From Thiothrix nivea DSM 5205 (GTDB lineage Bacteria; Pseudomonadota; Gammaproteobacteria; Thiotrichales; Thiotrichaceae), in the NCBI RefSeq assembly GCF_000260135.1, contig NZ_JH651384.1, forward strand, positions 2,793,693 through 2,857,692: 64,000 nucleotides of DNA. Reading direction: 5' to 3'. Positions 1 to 10,472 of this stretch are shown piece by piece (position 1 is the first letter of the stretch; each line of letters opens with the position of its first letter). Below the pieces are notes generated by a model. That model did not search any database. It was not told the origin of the DNA and worked only from the letters and a program-made list of their open reading frames with translations. The position numbers were made by a program, and so were the translations under genes.

Positions 1-2923
<2,923 letters not shown>

Positions 2924-3006
2924 TTTTTATCCTCGTGAGGCCGGAATGGCTTGACAATGGCGGTCGTTCTTGTGTAACCCCAGAAGTAGATTTCTTCTGG
3001 AGAAAT

Positions 3007-3036
3007 ACTATAGGATGTGTTTTTAGGGGTGGTCAA
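3007..3036 (-). promoter_or_regulatory. Candidate sigma70 promoter of nrdA
   Basis: Read on the minus strand, TTGACC (3036-3031) and TATAGT (3012-3007) are separated by 18 bases, about 80 bases upstream of the nrdA ATG. The surrounding bases (ACACATCCTATAGTATTT) loosely resemble an NrdR box. The match is too weak to assert. Confidence 0.5.
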
Positions 3037-3224
3037 GCACAACATCTTGTCAGGAACTTGTGTGTAGCCTGTGGATAACCGGAGAAAATCCAGTACCGGT
3101 ACGGTGTTAATGACAGCCGTGCGATGCCGGAAAATTTTTTCAAACATAGGCCGGTTTATTATTGTCTTTTTCGATAGCTTTGTGAAACCAGTGACTTGCT
3201 GCATCCACGCAGAAACTTTTTGCG

Positions 3225-3230
3225 TACAAT
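3225..3230 (+). promoter_or_regulatory. Possible -10 element of the MNIO operon
   Basis: TACAAT lies 57 bases before the ATG at 3288. No good -35 is visible at 16-18 bases, so an activator or an alternative sigma factor may be needed. A GGAG box at 3272-3275 serves the start codon. Confidence 0.3.
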
Positions 3231-3287
3231 CCTTCATGCCAGTTTCACTGCGCATAAAACAAACCAAATACACTGGAGATTTAGAGC

Positions 3288-3776
3288 ATGAAGAGCACAA
3301 CACCCCTGAAACTTGCACTGGGCGTCACTTTCACCACCGGCATTGCACTGGGCGCAGCTCAGGCTATCGCGGATAACCCGTTTGCTTCCAGCACCCTCAA
3401 CAGCGGTTATATGCAGCTGGCCGATAACGACAAGGCGGGTGAAATGAAGTGCGGCGCGAGCATGAGCAAGGATGGCGAAGGCAAGTGCGGCGCTGGTATG
3501 AAAAGCGCTGATGGTGAAGACATGAAATGCCCTGCCGACGCCAACGAAGATGGAATGGTCACCAAGGAAGAGTTCATGACCTACCATGAAAAAATGTTCG
3601 ACGAGGCCGACGCCAGCAAGGATGGCTCGCTGGACGCTGACGAACGCAAAGCCCTGCACAGCAAAATGATGGAAGGTAAATGCGGCGGCAAGAAAGAAGG
3701 CACCTGCGGCGCGGCCAAGACTGACGATACCAGCAAGCCTGCGGCTGAAGAAAAACCGGCTGAAGAGAAAAAGTAA
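3288..3776 (+). CDS. HvfA/bufferin-like Cys-rich RiPP precursor with an EF-hand pair
   Basis: A 162-residue secreted protein with a Sec-type signal (about residues 1-28), then the NPFxxxxLxxGYM segment typical of HvfA-like MNIO substrates. Cysteines at 55, 67, 81, 132 and 140 sit in KCGA, KCGA, KCPA, KCGG and TCGA contexts. Between the Cys motifs are two canonical EF-hand loops: residues 84-95 (D-x-N-x-D-G, ending E-E) and 108-119 (D-x-S-x-D-G, ending D-E). The C-terminus is a Lys/Glu/Ala-rich tail. It is the first gene of an apparent operon, four bases before the MNIO gene, so its Cys residues are the likely modification sites. Related peptides buffer or sequester copper in the periplasm. 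Metal choice and the role of the EF-hands are inferred. Confidence 0.8.
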   Translation: MKSTTPLKLALGVTFTTGIALGAAQAIADNPFASSTLNSGYMQLADNDKAGEMKCGASMSKDGEGKCGAGMKSADGEDMKCPADANEDGMVTKEEFMTYHEKMFDEADASKDGSLDADERKALHSKMMEGKCGGKKEGTCGAAKTDDTSKPAAEEKPAEEKK

Positions 3777-3779
3777 GCC

Positions 3780-4607
3780 ATGCCCGTGCCTGCACTCCAC
3801 GGTGCAGGACTCGGCTTCCGGCGCGACCTGCTGGTTGCGTTGGAAGAGCGGGTTCCAGACTGCATCGACTTCTTTGAAATTGCCCCGGAAAACTGGATCG
3901 GGACGGACAAACACAGCAGCCGGCGCCTGCGTGCGTTCACCGAACGTTACCCGTTTGCCTGCCACGGCTTGTCGTTATCACTAGGCGGCTTGACGCCGCT
4001 GGATACGGAATTGCTTGGCAACATCAAAATCTTTCTGCGCGAACACAACATTCCACTCTATACCGAGCATTTATCGTGGTGTTCCGACCACGGGCACTTG
4101 TACGACCTGTTGCCCATCCCGTTTACCGAAGACGCGGTGAAACACGTCGTCAACCGCATCTGCCAGGCACAAGATGTTCTGGGGCAACCGATCGGCATCG
4201 AAAACGCCTCCTTCTACATGCAAGCCCCCATCAGCGAGATGGATGAAGCCACCTTCATCAACGCGGTACTGGAAGAGGCCGACTGCCTGCTGCATTTGGA
4301 CGTGAACAACGTTTACGTCAATAGCGTCAACCATGCCTACGACCCACGCGAATTCCTGCTGAAGCTGCCCAAAGAGCGGGTGGTGTACATGCACATGGCT
4401 GGCCATTACGCAGAAAAGCCCGACCTGCTGATCGACACCCACAGTGCAGCGGTCATCGACCCGGTGTGGGAGCTGCTGGATTTCACCTACCAGCATTTCG
4501 GTGTGTTCCCCACCCTGTTGGAACGCGATTTCAACATCCCCCCGCTGGCGGAACTGGTTCCCGAAGTCGAGCAAATCGCCAGCCTGCAACGGAAACATGC
4601 CGCATGA
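3780..4607 (+). CDS. hvfB: MNIO (DUF692) family RiPP maturase, HvfB/BufB type
   Basis: A 275-residue multinuclear non-heme iron oxidative enzyme. Members of this family convert Cys residues of partner peptides to oxidised heterocycles such as 5-thiooxazoles. Metal-ligand and active-site motifs of the TIM barrel are visible in order: FACHGLSLSLGG, YTEHLSW, IENASFYM, LLHLDVNNVYV with VNH, VYMHMAGH and TLLERDFNIPP. The ATG is 4 bases after the precursor stop, and the stop overlaps the next start as ATGA, indicating translational coupling. Cytosolic. The substrates are probably the proteins encoded at 3288 and perhaps 5409. Confidence 0.9.
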   Translation: MPVPALHGAGLGFRRDLLVALEERVPDCIDFFEIAPENWIGTDKHSSRRLRAFTERYPFACHGLSLSLGGLTPLDTELLGNIKIFLREHNIPLYTEHLSWCSDHGHLYDLLPIPFTEDAVKHVVNRICQAQDVLGQPIGIENASFYMQAPISEMDEATFINAVLEEADCLLHLDVNNVYVNSVNHAYDPREFLLKLPKERVVYMHMAGHYAEKPDLLIDTHSAAVIDPVWELLDFTYQHFGVFPTLLERDFNIPPLAELVPEVEQIASLQRKHAA

Positions 4608-5356
4608 ATGCGACCGAAATTTTCCAGCGTGCTTTCGCCGCCCACCTGCGCGACCCGGAGGCCAACCCAGTCCCGCAAGGCGTGGATGCAGAACGGGCAG
4701 GTGTCTACGTCGAGCTGCTGTTCAATAACGTGGAAGATTTCCTCAGCGGCTGCTTCCCGGTGTTGCGACGGATTCTGGATGATGAGCAGTGGAATGCGCT
4801 GGTGCGGCAGTTTTACGCCGAACACGCCTGCCAGTCGCCATTCTTCCGCGAGATTCCTGCCGAGTTTGTGGAATGGCTCACTACACGGTTTGCATCGATA
4901 GCGCTCAGCGAACGCTACCCCTTCCTGCTGGAGCTGGCGCATTACGAATGGGTGGAAGTGCCGCTTTCCGTGGATGCAACCGAAATCAACTGGGAAGGCA
5001 TTGACCTGGCGGGTGACTTGCTGGAAGGCACGCCAGTCTTGAACCCGGTCATGCTGCTACAAAGCTACCAATACCCGGTACACCTGATCAGCCCTGATTA
5101 CCTGCCGACCGAACCGGAACTGACCCATCTGGTGTTGTTACGTGATCAGGATGGCAAAATCCAGTTTGTCAGCCTCAATGCCCCCACTGCCCGGCTGGTG
5201 CAGTTGTTGGAGGAAGGCTTGAATGCCCGCGCAGCCATTGCCCGGTTGGCGGAAGACATGCAGCATCCTGATCCCGCACAGGTTTTGCAGTTCGGCCAGC
5301 AAATTCTTGCACAGCTGAAAACACAATTTGTTATCTTGGGTGCATCCAAAGTGTGA
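4604..5356 (+). CDS. hvfC: HvfC/BufC-type (DUF2063) partner of the MNIO enzyme
   Basis: A 250-residue protein with the N-terminal helical DUF2063 domain (IFQRAFAAHLRDP, then VYVELLFNNVEDFLSGCFP) and a C-terminal winged-helix-like region (about residues 160-245, FVSLNAPTARLVQLLEEG). In characterised systems this partner recognises the precursor and presents it to the MNIO enzyme. The start ATG overlaps the upstream TGA. The reading frame extends further upstream, but the overlap and the conserved N-terminus fix the start here. Confidence 0.88.
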   Translation: MNATEIFQRAFAAHLRDPEANPVPQGVDAERAGVYVELLFNNVEDFLSGCFPVLRRILDDEQWNALVRQFYAEHACQSPFFREIPAEFVEWLTTRFASIALSERYPFLLELAHYEWVEVPLSVDATEINWEGIDLAGDLLEGTPVLNPVMLLQSYQYPVHLISPDYLPTEPELTHLVLLRDQDGKIQFVSLNAPTARLVQLLEEGLNARAAIARLAEDMQHPDPAQVLQFGQQILAQLKTQFVILGASKV

Positions 5357-5408
5357 TTGTTTTACGTATCCAATGATAGTTCCAACCAACAACACGAGGA
5401 GTGTAACG

Positions 5409-5684
5409 ATGCAAAAACGTAACCTGAGTCTGGCACTGTCTGTAGGCGCGATCCTGGTCGCTGGCTCTACCCTGAGTGCCTGCAACCATACCCCAGTCAA
5501 ATCCGATGATGGCGCAAGCACTGCCGCAAAACCGGCTGATGGCAAATGTGGCGCGAAAAAGGATGGCAGCTGTGGGGCCAAGAAGGATGGCAGCTGCGGA
5601 GCCAATAAGGACGGCAGTTGTGGCGCTAAAAAGGATGCTACCTGCGGGGCGAAAAAAGACGGTAGCTGCGGAGCCAAGCAATAA
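5409..5684 (+). CDS. Lipoprotein with six Cys-Gly-Ala octad repeats, possible second MNIO substrate
   Basis: A 91-residue protein with a lipoprotein signal and lipobox L-S-A-C at residues 22-25. After a short linker the C-terminal half is six near-identical units of about eight residues (K-D-G-S-C-G-A-K pattern, with K-C-G-A and T-C-G-A variants). Each unit carries one Cys. The gene follows hvfC by 52 bases on the same strand, behind a GAGG-type ribosome site. The Cys-Gly context matches that of MNIO peptides such as the one at 3288, so it may be a membrane-anchored modified metal-binding peptide. Modification is inferred from context and motif only. Confidence 0.75.
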   Translation: MQKRNLSLALSVGAILVAGSTLSACNHTPVKSDDGASTAAKPADGKCGAKKDGSCGAKKDGSCGANKDGSCGAKKDATCGAKKDGSCGAKQ

Positions 5685-5812
5685 GCGCTGGTGGTAACCA
5701 GTGACCGTGCCCGTCTATCGGCTATAAGTAGCAACATTGGCATATTCTATGTACGCCCAAAGGGTGGGATGTGTTATTGATAACGCATTCCACTATCTTT
5801 GAGGCTACACCC

Positions 5813-6034
5813 GTGAATAAAGCACACCCCCACGCGGCCACCGCTGCGAGCCTTTTCCTGACCGCCAGCCTGTTTGCCGCTTGCAGTGAAGCCCCGCCAA
5901 CCAAGGAGGCCGATAGCAAAAGTGTTCAGGAAATCGCCAAAGAAGCCATGACTTCCAAAGGCAAGCTGAGCAAGGAGCAAATCAACGCCCTGATCAAGGC
6001 CAATGCTGCTTGCCGCCCTGGCGACCAGCACTGA
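5813..6034 (+). CDS. Small putative lipoprotein of unknown function
   Basis: A 73-residue product starting at GTG, eight bases after a GAGG box. It has a hydrophobic signal and a lipobox ending L-F-A-A-C, then a short charged helical tail (SKSVQEIAKEAM, KLSKEQINALIKANAACRPGDQH). It lies downstream of the Cys-repeat lipoprotein on the same strand after a gap of about 130 bases, and ends 5 bases before the AraC gene. The function is not recognised. It may belong to the metal-peptide operon or be co-transcribed with the regulator. Confidence 0.6.
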   Translation: MNKAHPHAATAASLFLTASLFAACSEAPPTKEADSKSVQEIAKEAMTSKGKLSKEQINALIKANAACRPGDQH

Positions 6035-6039
6035 AATTT

Positions 6040-7056
6040 ATGCACACACTTGCCATTTTGCTGATCGGCTTTTCGGTATTCAGCGCCTTCTCTATCGGGG
6101 TAGCCCATTTCCGCTGCGAGAATTATAAAGACCAGCCCTTTGCCCAGGCGATGGGAATTATCCTGCTTATCGTGCTGGCCAGCTTGCAACTGGCGCATTT
6201 TTTCTGGCTGCAATACGGGGTGGATACCCTCCATAACGGGCATTATCAGGTACTGTTGTTTGCCGTTGCCCCCGCTTTTTACCTGTTCAGCAAACCCCTG
6301 TTAAAGGCAGAAACCGGGCGGATGCTCCCACAGCTATTGCACCTGTTGCCGGTGTTGGTGGCGTCATTCCTGCCTTTCAAGCTGGCTTTGCCGTTGGCAT
6401 TTGCGCTGGGTGCAGGTTATTTGTTGTGGCTGGCGCACAGTGTTTATGCCCTGCGCGGGCAGCGCAGCCGGTTCCGGCTGGAGTTGGCCATGCTTGGCGT
6501 GGTGTTTGTGACCGCGCTGTTGGTGATGCTGCTGGGGCTTGGTTTGCCGTCGCTGCCGGAAAGCACCTTTTTCATGCTGTACGCCAGTGCTATCGGTTTT
6601 GCTTTCCTGCTGGTCAATATTGCGCTCGGCATTGCCCCGCAACTGCCGACCGATGTTAGCGAGGCTGCGCGCGAAACCTATGCGGTTTCCACCCTCAACA
6701 ACGTCGACTGTGACGCGATGCTGGCGGAAGTGGAGGGTTTGATGCAGGAACATGAGCTGTTCCGTAACCCCAACCTCGACCTGCCCAGTCTCGCCGAACA
6801 GATCGGCCTTTCCAGTCACCAGCTGTCAGAGCTGCTCAATACCCGGTTGGGTAAGGGTTTTTCCCGTTACGTGCGTGAATTCCGGGTGGAGGCGGCAGAA
6901 GATATGCTGCTGGAAGAGCCTTCCGCCTCGGTGCTATCGGTGGGCATGAGCGTGGGCTTTACCTCGCAGTCGAACTTCTATCAGGCTTTCCGCGAAATGA
7001 CCGGGATGACGCCGGGGCAGTTCCGCAAGATCAACAACCGGGCTTATCCGGAATGA
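6040..7056 (+). CDS. AraC-family transcriptional regulator with N-terminal membrane domain
   Basis: About 338 residues. The first two thirds hold around seven hydrophobic segments (residues 1-210). The C-terminal 100 residues form an AraC-type double helix-turn-helix (LPSLAEQIGLSSHQLSELLN, then VLSVGMSVGFTSQSNFYQAF and a PGQFRK end). The architecture suggests a membrane sensor that binds DNA directly. The ATG at 6040 is preferred over the in-frame ATG at 6010 because the latter lies inside the upstream gene and adds a non-hydrophobic leader. Its target is unknown; the neighbouring lipoprotein/RiPP operon and the epimerase cluster at 7157 are candidates. Confidence 0.8.
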   Translation: MHTLAILLIGFSVFSAFSIGVAHFRCENYKDQPFAQAMGIILLIVLASLQLAHFFWLQYGVDTLHNGHYQVLLFAVAPAFYLFSKPLLKAETGRMLPQLLHLLPVLVASFLPFKLALPLAFALGAGYLLWLAHSVYALRGQRSRFRLELAMLGVVFVTALLVMLLGLGLPSLPESTFFMLYASAIGFAFLLVNIALGIAPQLPTDVSEAARETYAVSTLNNVDCDAMLAEVEGLMQEHELFRNPNLDLPSLAEQIGLSSHQLSELLNTRLGKGFSRYVREFRVEAAEDMLLEEPSASVLSVGMSVGFTSQSNFYQAFREMTGMTPGQFRKINNRAYPE

Positions 7057-7156
7057 TCATTCCGTAACAGGAATCTGTTCCTGATCGATCAAAACGGAAG
7101 TTTCGCCCCAGCCTTCCCCTCTATGCTTGCTCCATCAAATCACTTGAGGAGCATTC

Positions 7157-7987
7157 ATGAACATACTGCTGACGGGCGCAAGCGGCTTCATCGGTGGGCA
7201 TATCCTGCGGGCGCTGGAACAGGCCGGGCACGAAGCCCAGCCTGTCTCCCGCCGATATGGTGTCGATTTCCAGCGGATGTTGACGCCGGAAGACTGGCTC
7301 CCCCACCTACACGGTATTGATGCTGTCATCAACAGCGTCGGCATTATTGCGGAAACACGCGGGCAAACCTTTGGGGCGTTGCATTACCGTGCCCCTGCCG
7401 CCTTGTTCCGTGCTTGTGTGATGGCGGGCGTGCCGCGCGTGGTGCAGATTTCTGCGCTGGGCGCTGACGGGCAAGCCTTTACCCCCTACCAGTTGAGCAA
7501 GAAAGCGGCGGATGATGTGTTGCGCAGCCTGCCGCTGGAATGGTTCATATTGCGCCCATCACTGGTGTACGGGGAAGGCGGCAAAAGCGCGGCGCTGTTC
7601 CGTTGCATGGCCAGCCTGCCGCTCATGCCGCTGGTGGGGGATGGCAAACAACGTATCCAGCCAGTGCATGTCAGCGATGTGGTAGCAACCGTGCTGCAAT
7701 GCCTGCAAGCGGCTTCAGCGCGGCGCACGCTGGATGTGGTCGGCGCTTACCCGCTGACCTTTGTTGACTGGCTGCAATCCATGCGTAGGGACGTGGGGAA
7801 ACAGCCTGCGCTGACCATGCCCATTCCATCCAAGCTGATCATGGCGGCAGCTCATGTGGGCAGGTTTATCGTGCCAATGCTGCACCCGGATAACCTGCGC
7901 ATGTTGCAGCGGGGTAATACTGCTGATGTGCAACTGCTAGCCGAATTTCTCGGGCGTATGCCACTGAGTGTGGAGGAGGCGCCATGA
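7157..7987 (+). CDS. NAD(P)-dependent epimerase/dehydratase (NDUFA9-like atypical SDR)
   Basis: 276 residues beginning MNILLTGASGFIGGHILRAL, a Rossmann GxxGxxG nucleotide-binding motif. A YxxxK-like motif (YQLSKKAADD) follows, with the WFILRPSLVYG segment typical of NDUFA9-like SDRs. It overlaps the DUF2269 gene by 4 bases and is followed by DUF4166; these three genes commonly co-occur. Substrate unknown. A ribosome site GAGGAG precedes the ATG. Confidence 0.8.
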   Translation: MNILLTGASGFIGGHILRALEQAGHEAQPVSRRYGVDFQRMLTPEDWLPHLHGIDAVINSVGIIAETRGQTFGALHYRAPAALFRACVMAGVPRVVQISALGADGQAFTPYQLSKKAADDVLRSLPLEWFILRPSLVYGEGGKSAALFRCMASLPLMPLVGDGKQRIQPVHVSDVVATVLQCLQAASARRTLDVVGAYPLTFVDWLQSMRRDVGKQPALTMPIPSKLIMAAAHVGRFIVPMLHPDNLRMLQRGNTADVQLLAEFLGRMPLSVEEAP

Positions 7988-8457
7988 CCTACCTGACCCT
8001 AAAATACCTGCACATCCTCAGCATGGTACTGTTGTTCGGTACTGGCCTTGGCAGTGCGTTCTACAAGTGGATGGCAGACCGTAGCGGCAACGTGGCGCAT
8101 ATCGCCGTCACCAACCGGCATGTGGTGCTGGCCGATTGGCTGTTCACCACGCCGACGGTGATTTTCCAGCCCATCAGCGGCTTGTGGATGGTGTATCTGC
8201 TGGGCTTGCCACTGGCGACGCCGTGGATTGCCATCAGCCTGAGCCTGTACGTTCTGGCGGGCATATGCTGGTTGCCGGTGGTGTGGCTGCAAATCAGGAT
8301 GCGTGAGCTTGCGATGGCTGCGTTCATTTCCCAACAGGATTTGCCTGCACAATACTGGCGGTATGCGCGGGTATGGTTCTGGCTGGGCGTGCCTGCATTC
8401 GCAGCGATGCTGGCGGTGGTACTACTGATGGTTTTTAAATCCAGTTTCGGAGGCTGA
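7984..8457 (+). CDS. DUF2269 family integral membrane protein
   Basis: 157 residues with four predicted membrane helices (residues about 5-25, 50-70, 80-100 and 130-152). It matches the DUF2269 pattern, including the opening YLTLKYLHILSMVLLFGTGLGSAF with a conserved His. The start overlaps the upstream epimerase stop (ATGA). It is part of a three-gene unit with the epimerase and the DUF4166 protein. Biochemical role not known. Confidence 0.75.
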   Translation: MTYLTLKYLHILSMVLLFGTGLGSAFYKWMADRSGNVAHIAVTNRHVVLADWLFTTPTVIFQPISGLWMVYLLGLPLATPWIAISLSLYVLAGICWLPVVWLQIRMRELAMAAFISQQDLPAQYWRYARVWFWLGVPAFAAMLAVVLLMVFKSSFGG

Positions 8458-8458
8458 C

Positions 8459-9055
8459 ATGGATAATATACCCTTGATGCAGAAAGCGCTGGGCGCGCAA
8501 TGGGAACAATTGCCCCCCGGTTTGCAGGCACATTACCAGCATGGTGACAACCGCGATGTTGGGGCGCTGGATATTGATTACCCCGGCTTCATGCAACCCT
8601 ACCTCAGTTTCCTGCGGCTACTGGGCGCACTGGTCAACCGGCGTGGCAAGGCCGTGCCGACCACGGTGAAAAAGTGGATGGAAGGCGAAACCCAACGCTG
8701 GAAACGCACCATCACTTTCCCCAACGGCAAAGCCATTTTCTTCAACAGCCACTGGGTGTATGCGGGTGGCAATGAAATCATCGAATACGTCAGCCCGCTC
8801 ATGGGGTTACGCATGGCAGTGGCAGTAAAGGATGGCAAGCTGCATTATAGCGGCAGGCATCTGGTGCTGAAGCTGGGCGGCTTGCTGATCCCGATTCCCG
8901 AATGGCTGGTGCTGGGGCATACCACCATTGTCGAAACCGCGTTGGACGAGGGCGGGTTTGCGATGGATTTCAGGCTGACGCATCCATGGCTGGGGCAGGT
9001 GTTCAGCTATGCCGGGAAGTTTCGGACGTTACGTAAGCAATTCTATTTTATTTGA
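8459..9055 (+). CDS. DUF4166 domain protein
   Basis: 198 residues, soluble, matching the DUF4166 pattern: MQKALGAQWEQLPPGLQAHY near the start, a central FNSHWVYAGGNEIIEYVSP segment, and an HPWLGQVFSYAGKF end. It starts one base after the DUF2269 stop, so it is translated with the two preceding genes. DUF4166 domains are also found fused to epimerases, supporting a joint function. The reaction is unknown. Confidence 0.75.
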   Translation: MDNIPLMQKALGAQWEQLPPGLQAHYQHGDNRDVGALDIDYPGFMQPYLSFLRLLGALVNRRGKAVPTTVKKWMEGETQRWKRTITFPNGKAIFFNSHWVYAGGNEIIEYVSPLMGLRMAVAVKDGKLHYSGRHLVLKLGGLLIPIPEWLVLGHTTIVETALDEGGFAMDFRLTHPWLGQVFSYAGKFRTLRKQFYFI

Positions 9056-9125
9056 ACGTTTTGCTGATAGCTTGCGACATACCCGACGGGAGTTTCCCAT
9101 AAAAAACCACCAACAGAGGGCATTC

Positions 9126-9404
9126 ATGTCAGCAAAAGATCTCGCCAGTTACCTTAAGCAGCGCGTCAGAAGCCTTGGCCTTACCAAATCGGAAGCGGCG
9201 CGGCGGGCGGATATTTCCCGCCAGACTTGGTATCGTCTGCTGGATGCAGAAATCCATGATGCCAAGCTTTCCACCCTGATCCGTCTGGCGGGGGCGTTGC
9301 AAACTACCCCTTTGCACCTCCTGTACCTCTATTTCGCGGAAGAAACCGTCAACGGTAAACTTCAATCAGCGCAGGCCAACGATAACCGCCGTGCGCAGGC
9401 GTGA
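9126..9404 (+). CDS. Small XRE-like helix-turn-helix protein
   Basis: 92 residues, nearly all one HTH domain (LGLTKSEAARRADISRQTWYRLL, then STLIRLAGALQTTPLHLLYLY). It closely resembles the N-terminal domain of the protein at 62142-62762: both share ISRQTW, the LSTLxxLAxxL block and the MSA start, so they form a paralogous DNA-binding family in this genome. The last 39 bases overlap the 3' end of the convergent GNAT-C39 gene. Target unknown. Confidence 0.7.
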   Translation: MSAKDLASYLKQRVRSLGLTKSEAARRADISRQTWYRLLDAEIHDAKLSTLIRLAGALQTTPLHLLYLYFAEETVNGKLQSAQANDNRRAQA

Positions 9405-10472
9405 TTGCCCGAACTGTGACATCTTGTCAAAATCGTTGCGGCTAATCGGCAGGTACTGGTTATCCAGCGCAAAGCGGTAGTCGGTTTCATTGATATACGG
9501 GTCATGGATATAGATGAAACGCTCATCCAGTGCCGTTACCACCACCCAATGGGGTGTTTTCTTGTGGTCAAAGCGGTAGGTGCTGATCAGCACCAGTGGC
9601 GCTTTGCCCTGTTCCAGCGCCGTTTCCAGGTCTTCCTGGGTAATATTGGTATAATGCACCGGGGCTTGGTGTGTTGCCAGCTGTTGCAGGAAATCCTGGT
9701 GCACCAGCTCAATCACCTGTTTCTTTTCCTCATCCCGCACCGAGTCGATGAATGGGGTATCCGTCGACGACAGCCAGATGTCGGCGCGGAAACCCCGCCG
9801 TAGCGCCGCCAGTGCCAGCCCCACCGGGCTACAGCCGCCATGCCCGGCCATCATGTAAATGGTGGTGGCTTCGCGCCAGATGCCCAGTTCCTCGTTCATG
9901 GTCAGCGCCGTGGCGGGGTTGAGGGAAGCCATCGCCATCATCAGCGCCGCCGGGCCGCAGGTGAAATCGGTGTGCTGAGGGTAATAAGGCACATCGGCAT
10001 GGGTAGTCTGGGCGGTGGGGGAGAGGATGCGCTTTTGCAGCCGTAGGGCGTCGGCGTGGTCTTCGTAATAATCCTTGTATTCGCCAAACGGATGGTAGCC
10101 CAGCTGTTCGTACAGACGGATGGCGCGGGCGTTATCCTTACGCACTTCCAGCCGCATACTGACGCGCCCGTGGTCGGCGCAGAACTTTTCGGCGCGCTCG
10201 ATCAGGCTGCGGGCAATGCCGCGCCCGCGCAGGTCGCTGTTCACCGCGATGGAATAAATCCGTGCCAGATGCGTGCCCCGGTGCAGCAGCACCAGGATGT
10301 AGCCAGCGGTTTTCTGCTCCAGTTCCGCCACTAGGAAGCAATTCTGCCCCTGTTGCAGGAAATGGCGGAAGCTGCGGCGGCTCAGGCGGTCAGTGTCGAA
10401 ACTGGCGTTTTCCAGTTCCAGCAGCGCGGGCAGGTCAGCAGTGGCGGCAGGGCGGATCAGGGTGTCATTCAT
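9366..10472 (-). CDS. GNAT acetyltransferase fused to a C39-like peptidase domain
   Basis: 368 residues. Residues 1-150 are a RimI-like GNAT domain with the acetyl-CoA loop (AVNSDLRGRGIARSL). Residues 160-368 form a C39/papain-like domain with the Cys motif HTDFTCGPAALMMAMAS, the histidine motif KTPHWVVVTALD and a following Asp (YIHDPYIN). Its ATG overlaps the stop of the DUF2817 gene, and it is divergent from a RimK-like ATP-grasp ligase. This combination is a known gene neighbourhood of ATP-grasp amidoligases and suggests peptide tagging, trimming and acetylation. The substrate is unknown. Confidence 0.85.
   Translation of the reverse strand: MNDTLIRPAATADLPALLELENASFDTDRLSRRSFRHFLQQGQNCFLVAELEQKTAGYILVLLHRGTHLARIYSIAVNSDLRGRGIARSLIERAEKFCADHGRVSMRLEVRKDNARAIRLYEQLGYHPFGEYKDYYEDHADALRLQKRILSPTAQTTHADVPYYPQHTDFTCGPAALMMAMASLNPATALTMNEELGIWREATTIYMMAGHGGCSPVGLALAALRRGFRADIWLSSTDTPFIDSVRDEEKKQVIELVHQDFLQQLATHQAPVHYTNITQEDLETALEQGKAPLVLISTYRFDHKKTPHWVVVTALDERFIYIHDPYINETDYRFALDNQYLPISRNDFDKMSQFGQSRLRTAVIVGLR

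Noticed and set aside
3001-3060. NrdR box upstream of nrdA
   Set aside because: Only one partial match; the usual pair of boxes is not seen.
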